Source: Pseudomonas sp. UBA1879
GTDB lineage: Bacteria; Pseudomonadota; Gammaproteobacteria; Pseudomonadales; Pseudomonadaceae
NCBI RefSeq assembly: GCF_002338065.1
Contig: NZ_DDHJ01000010.1
Location: forward strand, 230,996 to 294,995
Length of the DNA: 64,000 bases
Direction: 5' to 3'
Shown: in pieces, positions 43,784 to 52,418 of the stretch
Numbering within the stretch: position 1 is the first letter of the stretch
Layout of the letters: every line of letters begins with the position of its first letter
Position numbers and translations under genes: made by a program
Notes under the pieces: generated by a model
Database searches by the model: none
Seen by the model: only the letters and a program-made list of their open reading frames with translations
What the model was told of the DNA's origin: nothing

Positions 43784-44458
43784 TCATTCGTCACCCGGCA
43801 CACCATAGCGGGGAGCCTGGGTCGGGTCGAGGGCGCGGGTCAGGTAATCCTGCATCTGCGGACGGTAATCGGCCCACAGGTGGGCGAGGGTGCCGATGGG
43901 GTCTTCGTCGGCCCAATCGACGCGCAGATCGACGATAGGCCAGCTGTGTTCGCCGACCACCACCAGCGCCGCCGAATGCACCGGGCCGGCTTCACCCCCG
44001 GCTGCAACGGCCGCTTGCATCGCGGCGATCAAACGCTCGGCGAGCGGGCCTTCACAGGATTCGAACGCCCGCACCAGCGCCTTGATCACGGCCCGATCCG
44101 CCAGCATGTTGCCCGCCCCGACGCACTGTTCCCCCGATAACGCATGGTGCGTGCCGAGGGTTTCGCTGCCGCTGAAATGCGCGGTTCGGCCGAGATGATC
44201 GATGGCTGTCACTTGCCGAAACTGGCGGTAATCATCGACGCGCAACGCAGCCTCCAGCGCCTGCTCACAGGACAGGCCGTTTTCCATCTGATCGAGCGTG
44301 AGCGCGCCGAGGGCGGGGAGGGTGATGTTCTGGGTCGACACCGCGCCAACCCCCGGCCGCAACCAAGGGCAACGCGCCCCCACGGCAATGCTCGACGAGC
44401 TGATGGCGATGCCCAATTGGCCGGTTGCGGCGCAGCGGCCGACGATGGAAAACGTCAT
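43784..44458 (-). CDS. DUF1028 family protein (Ntn-hydrolase-like)
   Basis: The 224-residue protein starts MTFSIVGRCAATGQLGIAIS and continues with the AVGARCPWLRPGVGAVSTQ segment that defines DUF1028. This group is considered Ntn-hydrolase-like, but no reaction is firmly assigned. The start is the ATG shown, not the in-frame upstream codon 26 residues earlier. The gene is followed by argE and a beta-hydroxyacid dehydrogenase in a tight same-strand run, suggesting a small catabolic unit for an N-acylated amino acid or peptide. Confidence 0.83.
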   Translation of the reverse strand: MTFSIVGRCAATGQLGIAISSSSIAVGARCPWLRPGVGAVSTQNITLPALGALTLDQMENGLSCEQALEAALRVDDYRQFRQVTAIDHLGRTAHFSGSETLGTHHALSGEQCVGAGNMLADRAVIKALVRAFESCEGPLAERLIAAMQAAVAAGGEAGPVHSAALVVVGEHSWPIVDLRVDWADEDPIGTLAHLWADYRPQMQDYLTRALDPTQAPRYGVPGDE

Positions 44459-44692
44459 GGTGTGTTCATCCTGTTTCGTCCTGACCTGCCATTCACCGCT
44501 CCGAAGCGTGGCGGAGGGAATGGCCCATGACCGCATTCTGGAGCGGTGCCGTCGTGGACGAAACGAGGATATTCGTGAGCGCTGGTTAGGGAAAACCGTA
44601 TCAGCCCGAACGTGATGCAGGCAGACGCGGCTCCTCGGTCCGCTCCGTCCACCACTCGCAATGTCGCCAGTCCGAATCGTCGGCTTCGCCTG

Positions 44693-45565
44693 TCAGCGCA
44701 AGTAGCGTCGCTCAATGTCACGCATGCGTTCATCGCCTTGTAACAGGATGATCTCTTTGACGGAGGGAAGATGTGGGTCCACGTGTTGGATACCGCGGTC
44801 TTTGATGATTTGCGCGAACGTTGTGCGCATCGCACCCACGGCCGCTCTGATCGCGTGATTGCCGTAAATCACAATCCCGACCTTGCCCAGGGCTTCGATG
44901 TCTTTCTCGGTCAATTGAGGGTACGCGGTGGGCACGAGCACCAGTGGCACGGTACCCGACCATGCCTTCACGAAGTGAAGGATTTCATTGGGCGTCGGCT
45001 GCTTGGAATGAATGAGGATGGCATCGGCGCCCGCCGCTTCGTATGCCAGGGCTCGGGTAATCGCTTCCTCTTGTCCCAGCCCTGCGATCAAGCTTTCAGT
45101 GCGTGCAATGACGACGAAGTCCTTATCGGACTTCGCCTGCACCGCAGCGGCGATCTTGCCTTGAAACTCTTCGAGACGAACCAGTTCCTGCCGCCCATCG
45201 GCGCGCAGGCTGGTGTCTTTCGGGAATGTCTTGTCTTCCATGACCACCGCCGAGGCACCTGCCGCCTCATATAGGGGGACGACGTAACTGACGTTGACGG
45301 CATTTCCGAAGCCTGTGTCGATGTCTGCAATAAGTGGGATGGACGTGACCGACGCAATGGCGCGCATCATGTCGAGGTGCGTACCGCTGGATAGAATGTT
45401 CGCGTCAGGCACCGCGTAACTGGCAGACAGTTCGAAGCCACTGCCCCAAATACCGTGAAAGCCTGCTTCTTCAGCCAGGACCGCTGACAGAGGATTGTGT
45501 GCCGCCATTGCAGTGAACAACTGACGGCTGTCGAGGGCTGCGCGAAGGCGTTGATGCTTGCTCAT
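44693..45565 (-). CDS. pphA: Phosphonopyruvate hydrolase (PEP mutase/isocitrate lyase superfamily)
   Basis: The 290-residue TIM-barrel enzyme cleaves the C-P bond of phosphonopyruvate, giving pyruvate and phosphate. It has IWGSGFELSASYAVPDAN near the start, the metal-site ADIDTGFG (about 80-87), the gating loop EDKTFPKDTSL (110-120) and GNHAIRAAVGA. PEP mutases have Asn at the end of the EDK-x5-NS loop; this protein has Thr at residue 118, the residue reported to mark the Variovorax phosphonopyruvate hydrolase. The overall pattern agrees with that enzyme as I remember it. AGGAG precedes the ATG. A LysR gene, an organophosphate-type transporter and a dehydrogenase follow upstream on the same strand. 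Confidence 0.88.
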   Translation of the reverse strand: MSKHQRLRAALDSRQLFTAMAAHNPLSAVLAEEAGFHGIWGSGFELSASYAVPDANILSSGTHLDMMRAIASVTSIPLIADIDTGFGNAVNVSYVVPLYEAAGASAVVMEDKTFPKDTSLRADGRQELVRLEEFQGKIAAAVQAKSDKDFVVIARTESLIAGLGQEEAITRALAYEAAGADAILIHSKQPTPNEILHFVKAWSGTVPLVLVPTAYPQLTEKDIEALGKVGIVIYGNHAIRAAVGAMRTTFAQIIKDRGIQHVDPHLPSVKEIILLQGDERMRDIERRYLR

Positions 45566-45662
45566 ATAAACTCCTGAAGTGGCGTTGGAACTTGCCCTGT
45601 ATAACGAGGGCAGAATCAGTATTGACACGACATCACTCACCGCGCTCGGGACTGAGGCGGCG

Positions 45663-45674
45663 GAACGATCGTTC
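45663..45674. promoter_or_regulatory. Perfect 12-base palindrome upstream of pphA
   Basis: GAACGATCGTTC lies about 100 bases upstream of the pphA start, in the 164-base gap between pphA and the LysR gene. It could be a regulator site. Single GAACGA half-sites occur at 49109-49114 (as TCGTTC) and 49173-49178, upstream of the dehydrogenase gene. Confidence 0.35.
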
Positions 45675-45729
45675 AGCGTGAGTAAAACGGGCCGTCCCTG
45701 GTTCAGAGGACGACGTTAAACATGCGTTT

Positions 45730-46614
45730 TCAGAACAGTGTTGTCAGGCATCTCTCGACCATACTCAGCCCTTCGCAGACTTCTGCTGAAGGTTGTTTGT
45801 GCGTGATCTTGAAATACTTGCGGGCGGGCGGCGCGTCTTTGATGGACTCGACGACGAACTCATCGGGCCGGATTTTTTTGACCCATTCACCGACCGAATT
45901 CACGACAATCGACCATTGCTGCTCATCCACCAGCAAGTCTGGAATCAGGCTGGCCATGTCCAGCTGGACCCGCCTGATCTGCAGGCTGCCCAACGTTCGC
46001 TCATGCCATAACTGAAAATCCTTGCTCCAGCGCCAGAAGATTTCCTTTTCAGGATCGAGCTGAGCGACATTCACTTCCGTGGGTTCCCCACGGGAAGGCC
46101 CTGAACGGCGCAGCAGGCAAAACCCTTCTTCCGTGAACGGTGACATCAGCACATTGGACGGCACTGAGACTTCGCGCGCGAGAAAGGCAATATCCATGAC
46201 TTTCGTGGACACCGACTCAACGGACTCTTCGGTGTGTTCCGTGTGAATGCGAAGGGTCATACGAGGCGCACACTGATAAAGCATCGAATACAGGGGCGGC
46301 AGCAAATACATGTTCATGCTGTTCGGCGCACTGATATTCAAATGAAGATTGAAATTCGTGACGCCAAACCGGTCGATATCGTTCAGCACATCCTGGAAGC
46401 GTTCGGCCAGCGGCAAAAACGCCTTTCCCGATGCGGTGACCCTGATACTGTCGACGCCCTTGTGGCGTTCGATCAACGTTACGCCCAGCTTCTGTTCAAG
46501 TTCTTTCAAGCGATAACTGATGGCCGACGGCGAAACATGAATACTGTCCGCCGCCGCCCTCAGACTTTGCTCTTTGACGATGGCAAGAAATGCACTCACG
46601 CCCAAGTAATACAT
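45730..46614 (-). CDS. LysR-family regulator of the phosphonate cluster
   Basis: The 294-residue protein starts MYYLGVSAFLAIVKEQSLRA. The helix-turn-helix contains DSIHVSPSAISYRLKELEQ, and the effector domain includes MYLLPPLYSMLYQCAP. GGAGG lies directly before the chosen ATG; further in-frame codons upstream do not extend recognisable homology. It lies between pphA and the transporter on the same strand. Phosphonopyruvate hydrolase genes in Variovorax are accompanied by a LysR regulator that responds to the phosphonate rather than to phosphate starvation, so it is probably the inducer-sensing protein here. Confidence 0.88.
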   Translation of the reverse strand: MYYLGVSAFLAIVKEQSLRAAADSIHVSPSAISYRLKELEQKLGVTLIERHKGVDSIRVTASGKAFLPLAERFQDVLNDIDRFGVTNFNLHLNISAPNSMNMYLLPPLYSMLYQCAPRMTLRIHTEHTEESVESVSTKVMDIAFLAREVSVPSNVLMSPFTEEGFCLLRRSGPSRGEPTEVNVAQLDPEKEIFWRWSKDFQLWHERTLGSLQIRRVQLDMASLIPDLLVDEQQWSIVVNSVGEWVKKIRPDEFVVESIKDAPPARKYFKITHKQPSAEVCEGLSMVERCLTTLF

Positions 46615-46741
46615 GCCGCCTCCGCACGCTGGATCAAAGCAATGATGGGCGCCGATCATGCATCCTTGCGACGTCATGGCAGGGCGCATTGCAGGTCGGC
46701 GCAGCATAGCAAACGTCCTCCGGACCCGAAGGATGTGCACG

Positions 46742-48145
46742 TCATACTGTCGTGCGCGACACGGGCGTTGGCGTGTCGGTGACGGTCGGTGCGTGCGTCA
46801 CATGACGCCGATTCATCTTGAGCACCTGAATGTGCGCGAGAATGCAAAACAGCACGCAGAGCAGCGACCCGCCAAACAGCACCATTATTCCGCCGTCCCA
46901 GCCCACGCGGTCGACGGCGATGCCAATCAGCGTCGTACCGGCGGTTGCGCCGACGATGTAGCTCATGAAGCCGCGAAGCCCGGTCATTGACCCTACGGCA
47001 AAGGACGGGACGATTTCCATGCCTTGGACGCTGGCCAGAAACTGTGGGATGTAAATCAGGCACCCGATCATCGCGGTAAAAATGACCACCGATACGACGC
47101 TCGTGGATTTCCAGTAGCCGACGATGCAGACGATGATCATCAGGGTCGAGATGATCGCCAGTGGCATGCGCTGACCTTTGAAAAACGTATCGGAAATCCA
47201 GCCCGCCAGAAGCGTGGAGGGAATGGCGGCCCATTCGAATAGCAAGAATGCGACTGACATTTCGGCCATGGAGAAGTGTTTGTATTCCGTCAGATAAAGC
47301 GGCATCCAGGACACCATGCCGAAACGAATGACATACACGCATGCATCCACCATCGCGGTGTACCAGGCGGATTTGTTCGGCAGCACGTACCGACGAAATA
47401 TCTGCCAGGTGGACAATTCACGGCCGAGACGCGCTTCATCTTCTGGCAAGGGCTTACGTGCCGTGTGAACGGAAGGGGCCTCTTCAAGAGGGGTGAAGCC
47501 TTCGGCGCGTGGGGAGTCCTTCCCAAGCATCAGGACCAGAGGAACAACCGCCAGGGCAAGCATGGCAGGCAACACATAGACAGCGTACTGCCAGCCGCCG
47601 ACCCCAAAGAAAACGATGCCGGCGGTGATCACCGGCGCCACGATGCCTCCGCCGATGTTGTGCGAGATATTCCAGAGTGCCCCGACGCGTCCGCGCAGCC
47701 TTTTCGGAAACCAGTTCGCCATGGTGATGTAGGCCGGTGCTGCCCCGGTGCCCTGAAACAGGCCAAGTAACGCCAGAAGGACGACGAACTCCCACAGGTC
47801 CTTGGTAAACACGAACGCCAGGTTGACCAGTGCACAGCAAGAAAGGCCCACGGCAAGGTATTTCCTGGGACTGGCCTTATCGGCCAACGCACTCATGAAC
47901 CCCTTGCTGAGTCCGTAGGAAATCAGCAGGACGCTGCTGAGCAAGCCGATTTGTGTGGACGTCAAACTTAGATGCTGTTTCAGATAAGGCGTCGACAGAG
48001 CAAAGTTGTTGCGGACAATGTAATAGGCCATATAAGCGAGAAAGCACGAGGCGACCGCGCTGATGCCATATTTCAGAAATGTTCTACCGCCCGCTTGGTG
48101 TTGAGCATGTTCGCTGCGTTGTTTTTCTTGTAATAGAGAGATCAT
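46742..48145 (-). CDS. Organophosphate:phosphate antiporter-family (GlpT/UhpT-like) transporter
   Basis: The 467-residue MFS protein has 12 membrane segments. It carries the OPA-family marks AYYIVRNNFALSTPYLK in helix 1, ISYGLSKGFMSALADK after helix 2, and RLRGRVGALWNISHNIGGG near helix 5, as in GlpT and UhpC. The start is the ATG of MISLLQEKQR; upstream in-frame codons overlap the dehydrogenase gene. OPA carriers exchange organophosphates for phosphate, which fits uptake of a phosphono-substrate for the nearby phosphonopyruvate hydrolase with release of the phosphate produced. It starts 17 bases after the dehydrogenase stop. Confidence 0.82.
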   Translation of the reverse strand: MISLLQEKQRSEHAQHQAGGRTFLKYGISAVASCFLAYMAYYIVRNNFALSTPYLKQHLSLTSTQIGLLSSVLLISYGLSKGFMSALADKASPRKYLAVGLSCCALVNLAFVFTKDLWEFVVLLALLGLFQGTGAAPAYITMANWFPKRLRGRVGALWNISHNIGGGIVAPVITAGIVFFGVGGWQYAVYVLPAMLALAVVPLVLMLGKDSPRAEGFTPLEEAPSVHTARKPLPEDEARLGRELSTWQIFRRYVLPNKSAWYTAMVDACVYVIRFGMVSWMPLYLTEYKHFSMAEMSVAFLLFEWAAIPSTLLAGWISDTFFKGQRMPLAIISTLMIIVCIVGYWKSTSVVSVVIFTAMIGCLIYIPQFLASVQGMEIVPSFAVGSMTGLRGFMSYIVGATAGTTLIGIAVDRVGWDGGIMVLFGGSLLCVLFCILAHIQVLKMNRRHVTHAPTVTDTPTPVSRTTV

Positions 48146-48162
48146 GTAAATGCCCCGACGTG

Positions 48163-49053
48163 TTATCGATGACTGTTGAGCGCTGTACGCATCACATTGA
48201 TGGCCTGCGATACCCCATCCACCGGCTGCTCCCGGGTCTGATGACTGAGTTGCAAATCGGCGGAGCGCTTGAAGAACGCCAGCGTTCCCTGCGTGACACA
48301 CGGCGTGACGTGCAACTCCTCCAGCGTTTCCACCACCTGTTGCATTTCGAAGTAGCGGCGTTCACACGCATTCAAATGACTGACGATCCAGTTGCTCGCT
48401 GTCTTTTCAAATGGCGTATGCGTCACGGTGTGGACAATATCGGCCCAGAGCGCCTCATCAACTCCGGATTCTGTCGCGGCCAGCATCGTCTCGATGAGGA
48501 TGGCTTCGATGCCCTTGGAAAAAACGCTGCGCAACATTTTGAAGGTCGATGCCTGGCCCAGTGTTGGGCTGAAGAACAGGGTGTTCAACCCGGCACCGTT
48601 GAGGCGGGCACTGAGTTCGCTGGCCTGCTCGCCCCCCAATAGAATCTTGGTGTTTGCGCCCGTTGCACCCAGTGCCCCTAATATCGCGCCTTCCACAAAG
48701 AGGGCGGCGGACGGCTGGATGATGTTGGAGATGGCCTGTTTGATCGAAGGCGAAGTGGAATTCAAGTCGACGTAGTACTGCCCTGGCCTCAGCTGCTGTG
48801 CACTTCGTTGCGCAACGTTCAGCGCCGCCTGCGTGACAACTGTTGATAAGACAATGTCACAGTGTTTAAACAACGCCTCAAATCCCACAACCGTCACTGG
48901 CGTTGAACCTATTCGATCTTTCAGTGTTGCCAACCCGCCTTCATTGTCGGCCAGTACATCATGCACTACAACGCTGCATCCGTTTTCCGCCAGGCGTCGG
49001 GCAAAATGAGAAGCCACTTCACCGTAGCCGATAAAGCCCACATTAAGTTTCAT
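48163..49053 (-). CDS. NAD-binding 6-phosphogluconate dehydrogenase-like oxidoreductase (DUF1932 C-domain)
   Basis: The 296-residue protein has a Rossmann motif GFIGYGEVASHFARRL, a VDLNSTSPS stretch at the end of the NAD domain (the substrate-site strand), and a helical C-terminal domain with KMLRSVFSKGIEAILIETML, which includes the conserved Lys. It is the first gene of the phosphonate cluster on the minus strand. In that context it could oxidise phosphonolactate to phosphonopyruvate. The hydroxyl is beta to the phosphonate, as it is beta to the acid in normal substrates of this family. This role is inferred from context only. Confidence 0.8.
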   Translation of the reverse strand: MKLNVGFIGYGEVASHFARRLAENGCSVVVHDVLADNEGGLATLKDRIGSTPVTVVGFEALFKHCDIVLSTVVTQAALNVAQRSAQQLRPGQYYVDLNSTSPSIKQAISNIIQPSAALFVEGAILGALGATGANTKILLGGEQASELSARLNGAGLNTLFFSPTLGQASTFKMLRSVFSKGIEAILIETMLAATESGVDEALWADIVHTVTHTPFEKTASNWIVSHLNACERRYFEMQQVVETLEELHVTPCVTQGTLAFFKRSADLQLSHQTREQPVDGVSQAINVMRTALNSHR

Positions 49054-49400
49054 ACATGTTCTCTTATTCAAAGTAAGACGGTGCGTCCTCCCCAAATTAC
49101 AGAGCATTTCGTTCGCGCGAGTTTTAACGACTTAGTTCGCTGATTTATCGCTAAGTGACAGGCTGACTCAATGAACGATGAGGACGCGGGATTAAGGCTA
49201 ATGTGAGGGGAGGAGGGGGTAAAGTGAATTGATTGGGGTATTAATCGCTGATTTTCTGCGAGGTCCGAGCGCGTTGGGCAGGTTCTTGTCGCAACTTCTG
49301 ACCACGATGTGGACGCCTGAGTGGGCCGTTGTCCGAAAGAGGTCGTGTGAACGCAGGCCGGGTGCGTCACTTCCTGGCCTGCATCGGAACGTACGCCCTT
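49054..49400. other. Divergent-free intergenic region upstream of the phosphonate cluster
   Basis: This 347-base gap separates the dehydrogenase start from the end of the GGDEF-EAL gene. It must contain the cluster promoter. An ACTTA/TAAGT dyad (about 49129-49157) and two GAACGA half-sites are visible. No gene, tRNA or REP element was recognised. Confidence 0.5.
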
Positions 49401-51884
49401 TTAGAGGTCGTCCTTCAACGTGATCAGCCGCTCTTCTGCTGGCACCGGTCGCCCGAAGAAAAAGCCCTGAAAGTGCGAACAGCCTTCCGCTTGCAACTGG
49501 AGCATCTGCTCTTGGGTTTCAACACCTTCCGCCGTGGTCTCGATCAGCAGGCTGTTGCCCATGCCGGTGATCGCCCGGATGATCGCCAGCGCTTCCTTAT
49601 TCTCAGCCATGTCCTTGACGAACGAGCGGTCGATCTTGATGCGGTCGAAGGGGAAGGAGCGCAGGTAGCCAAGGGACGAATAGCCGGTGCCGAAGTCATC
49701 CAGCGATATCGCCACCCCCAAGGCCTTAAGGGCGCGCAGGGTGGACACGTTTTCGTCGCTGTCGCCGAGCAGGACCGATTCGGTGATTTCGAGCTCAAGG
49801 CGCTCCGGCGCCAGCCCGGAATCCGCCAGCGCCAGTTCGACGATGGCGATCAGCCCCGGGTTTTTGAACTGGATCGGCGACAGGTTCACCGACACCGATT
49901 GTCCAGTCCCCCAGCCGGCAGCTTCCTGACAGGCCAGGTTCAACGCGCGGGTGCCGACTTCGTGAATCAGGCCGGTTTCTTCAGCCATCGGAATGAAATC
50001 CATCGGCGCAATGATGCCCTTGATCGGGTGGATCCAGCGTATCAGTGCCTCGTAGCCGGAAATGTCCTGACCGTCCCGGCTAACGATGGGCTGGTAATGC
50101 ATCTTCAACTGGCCGAAGTGCAGCGCCGTTCGCAGGTCGGCTTCGAGGTTCCGGCGCTGACGAGCGATTTCATCCAGCTCCTGACGGAAACGCTCGAAGC
50201 GGTTGCGACCGTTGCGTTTCGCCTCGTACAGCGCCATGTCGGCGTAGCCCATCAACTGCTCGGGTTTGACGTGGTCGTCAGGGGACAGCGCAATCCCGAC
50301 GCTGACACCGACTGTGCAGCTGTGCCCGTCGATCAGAAACGGCGGCCGCACAGCTTGAATCATCCGTTGTGCCGCCAGTTCGGCGGCCTCTCGGGTGTCC
50401 AGCTCCGGCAGGATGACGGCAAACTCATCGCCCCCCAGCCGCGCGAGGGTGTCGCGTTCGCGCAGCTCGGCCCGCAGTCGGTCGCTGAGGGCGCGCAGGA
50501 GCTTGTCGCCAAACGCGTGGCCCAACGCGTCGTTGACGTCCTTGAAGTCATCGAGGTCCAGGCACAGCGTGCCGGTGATCTTGCCGGAGCCCCCCGGGCC
50601 GTTGGAACGCCCCAGGGCGTCCTTCAAGCGCTGCTGAAACAGCGTGCGATTGGGCAGTCCTGTCAGCGCATCGTGGTGGGCCATGTGATGGATCTTGGCG
50701 TTGGCGGCCAGCTCATCGGTCACGTCCTCGGCCACGAATAGCGCGTAATCCGAATGGCTGTCGGTGTCTTGACTGAGCACCGTGCGGCTGCGCAGTGTTC
50801 GCAGCCCCTGCGCGGTGTGAACCTGCATCTCGGAGGTCCGGACCTCGTCCATCGCCAAGGCCTGATTCATCTGCAGGCTGATGTAATCTGCCACCTCCGG
50901 CCGCAAGCATTCACTGGCGAAACGCCCGACCATTTTGGTAGCGGCGAACAGACGTTCCGCCTGCTGGTTGGCCAGCAGAATCTTGTGCGAACTCACGTCC
51001 TGCACGATCACGCTGGCCGGAATATTAGCGATCACTGAGTCGAGGAAGCGCGACAGCGTGTCCATCTCGGCACTGCGCTTCTCCGCCAGCTCCTTGGCCT
51101 CCACCAGCTGCAGCTCGTTTTTGCGTCGCTCGGTAATGTCCCTGGTGATCTTGGCGAAACCGATCATCTCGCCGTCTTCATCATGGATAGCGTCGATCAC
51201 CACACTGGTCCAGAAGTGCGAGCCGTCCTTGCGCTGACGAATGCCTTCCGCCTCGAACCGGCCCTCTCGGCGGGCGGTCTCCAGCCCTTTGGACGGCAGA
51301 CCGAGGGCGCGGTCCTCCGGTGTGTAAAACACCGAGAAATGCTGACCGACGATCTCATGCTCCAGATAACCCTTGGCTCGCTGCGCACCCGCATTCCAAT
51401 TCACTACATTGCCGTCCAGGTCCAGCATGTAGATCGCGTAATCGCTGACGCCCTGCACCAGCAGGCGGAAACGTCGCTCCTGCTCGCGTTGCGCTTGCAA
51501 CGCCTGATGCTGTTCGGTGCAGTCGCGGGTGATCTTGGCAAACCCCAACAGCTCGCCCTGCTCGCCGAGAACCGCGTCGATGACCACATGGGCCCAGAAC
51601 GCGCTGCCATCCTTCTTCAAACGCCAACCTTGGGACTCGAAGCGACCTGCCGTGCGGGCAATTCCCAGGTTCTTGTTCGGCAAATCCGCACGGCGCTCCT
51701 CTTCGCTGTAAAACAGCGAAAAATGCCGGCCTACGATCTCCGCCGCCGAATACCCCTTCGCCCGCTGCGCCCCCGGGTTCCAGTTCGCCACGATGCCTTC
51801 CGGCGTCAGCATGTAAATTGCATAGTCCACGACGCTCTGAATCAGCAATCGGTACATCGCGTCGGAGTCTTGGAGTAACGGCAT
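49401..51884 (-). CDS. PAS-PAS-PAS-GGDEF-EAL c-di-GMP signalling protein
   Basis: The 827-residue cytoplasmic protein has no membrane segment. Two similar PAS domains (about 10-122 and 135-255), each ending FAKITRD plus an acidic residue, are followed by a coiled segment and a third PAS (about 280-390). The GGDEF domain has an intact GGDEF (RLGGDEFAVIL) and an upstream RERD inhibitory site. The EAL domain has intact GYEALIRW, DDFGTGYSSL and the Lys of IKIDRSFVKD. Both cyclase and phosphodiesterase activity are therefore possible. It starts at the ATG for MPLLQ; a GTG three codons earlier is possible. It may influence the NfrB-like synthase, but nothing in the sequence shows this. Confidence 0.92.
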   Translation of the reverse strand: MPLLQDSDAMYRLLIQSVVDYAIYMLTPEGIVANWNPGAQRAKGYSAAEIVGRHFSLFYSEEERRADLPNKNLGIARTAGRFESQGWRLKKDGSAFWAHVVIDAVLGEQGELLGFAKITRDCTEQHQALQAQREQERRFRLLVQGVSDYAIYMLDLDGNVVNWNAGAQRAKGYLEHEIVGQHFSVFYTPEDRALGLPSKGLETARREGRFEAEGIRQRKDGSHFWTSVVIDAIHDEDGEMIGFAKITRDITERRKNELQLVEAKELAEKRSAEMDTLSRFLDSVIANIPASVIVQDVSSHKILLANQQAERLFAATKMVGRFASECLRPEVADYISLQMNQALAMDEVRTSEMQVHTAQGLRTLRSRTVLSQDTDSHSDYALFVAEDVTDELAANAKIHHMAHHDALTGLPNRTLFQQRLKDALGRSNGPGGSGKITGTLCLDLDDFKDVNDALGHAFGDKLLRALSDRLRAELRERDTLARLGGDEFAVILPELDTREAAELAAQRMIQAVRPPFLIDGHSCTVGVSVGIALSPDDHVKPEQLMGYADMALYEAKRNGRNRFERFRQELDEIARQRRNLEADLRTALHFGQLKMHYQPIVSRDGQDISGYEALIRWIHPIKGIIAPMDFIPMAEETGLIHEVGTRALNLACQEAAGWGTGQSVSVNLSPIQFKNPGLIAIVELALADSGLAPERLELEITESVLLGDSDENVSTLRALKALGVAISLDDFGTGYSSLGYLRSFPFDRIKIDRSFVKDMAENKEALAIIRAITGMGNSLLIETTAEGVETQEQMLQLQAEGCSHFQGFFFGRPVPAEERLITLKDDL

Positions 51885-52064
51885 TCTAAGCACCTGACAG
51901 GGTGATAAAGGGTGGCGCGGCAGGGTGGGGGTGAACGTGATTCAAAATCACAGTCCCTGAGAGGCTATCGGCTGGTGAGGAGGGAGGTTTAGGGGGGGAT
52001 TGTCAGAGTGCTCTCAGTCTTGATTTTTATGCAAACTGTCAAGTGGATTTATGATGTTTTGAGG

Positions 52065-52418
52065 TCAATCCCCCGGCTTTTCCCAAAAGATCAAGTGCTC
52101 CATTGCACGCTCGGTGTCCCCCATCTGATCCTTGCCCAACCCATGGTCAAAACGCTCAGAAACTATCTTGCGCACGGTCCCCAGCCGTTGAATGAAATTA
52201 TTTTCGCTTACGAAGCGAGAAATTTCCTTTTCACGTAGCGTTGGATCCTGGCCAGGCGAGTCCAGCTCTTTGTAGAAATAATAGTCTTCTATCTTTCTCA
52301 GCGAGATCATCATGAACTCTAGCTCTTGCAATGCCACGATTGCTCGCTTTCCGCTCAGTGTGATTTTTCTATTCTTTTTCTTAAGCTTATTTTCTTTTGG
52401 TGAAGGTGGGGTTTTCAA
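52065..52418 (-). CDS. Probable immunity protein for the RHS toxin
   Basis: I do not recognise the family. The 117-residue product is charged and cytoplasmic, with a Lys-rich start, and follows the toxin tip directly. The first codon is a TTG that lies inside the toxin gene in another frame, 32 bases before the toxin stop. GGAGACCTGAAAA precedes it at correct spacing, whereas internal ATGs at residues 36-37 have no clear ribosome site. Both this gene and the toxin tip are AT-richer than their surroundings, which suggests they were acquired together. Position beside a polymorphic toxin is the main argument for immunity function. Confidence 0.65.
   Translation of the reverse strand: MKTPPSPKENKLKKKNRKITLSGKRAIVALQELEFMMISLRKIEDYYFYKELDSPGQDPTLREKEISRFVSENNFIQRLGTVRKIVSERFDHGLGKDQMGDTERAMEHLIFWEKPGD

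Noticed and set aside
44693..45565. Methylisocitrate lyase, PEP mutase or oxaloacetate decarboxylase as the product
   Set aside because: The EDKTFPKDTSL gating loop with Thr118 and the GNHAIRA segment fit phosphonopyruvate hydrolase better than the other superfamily members.
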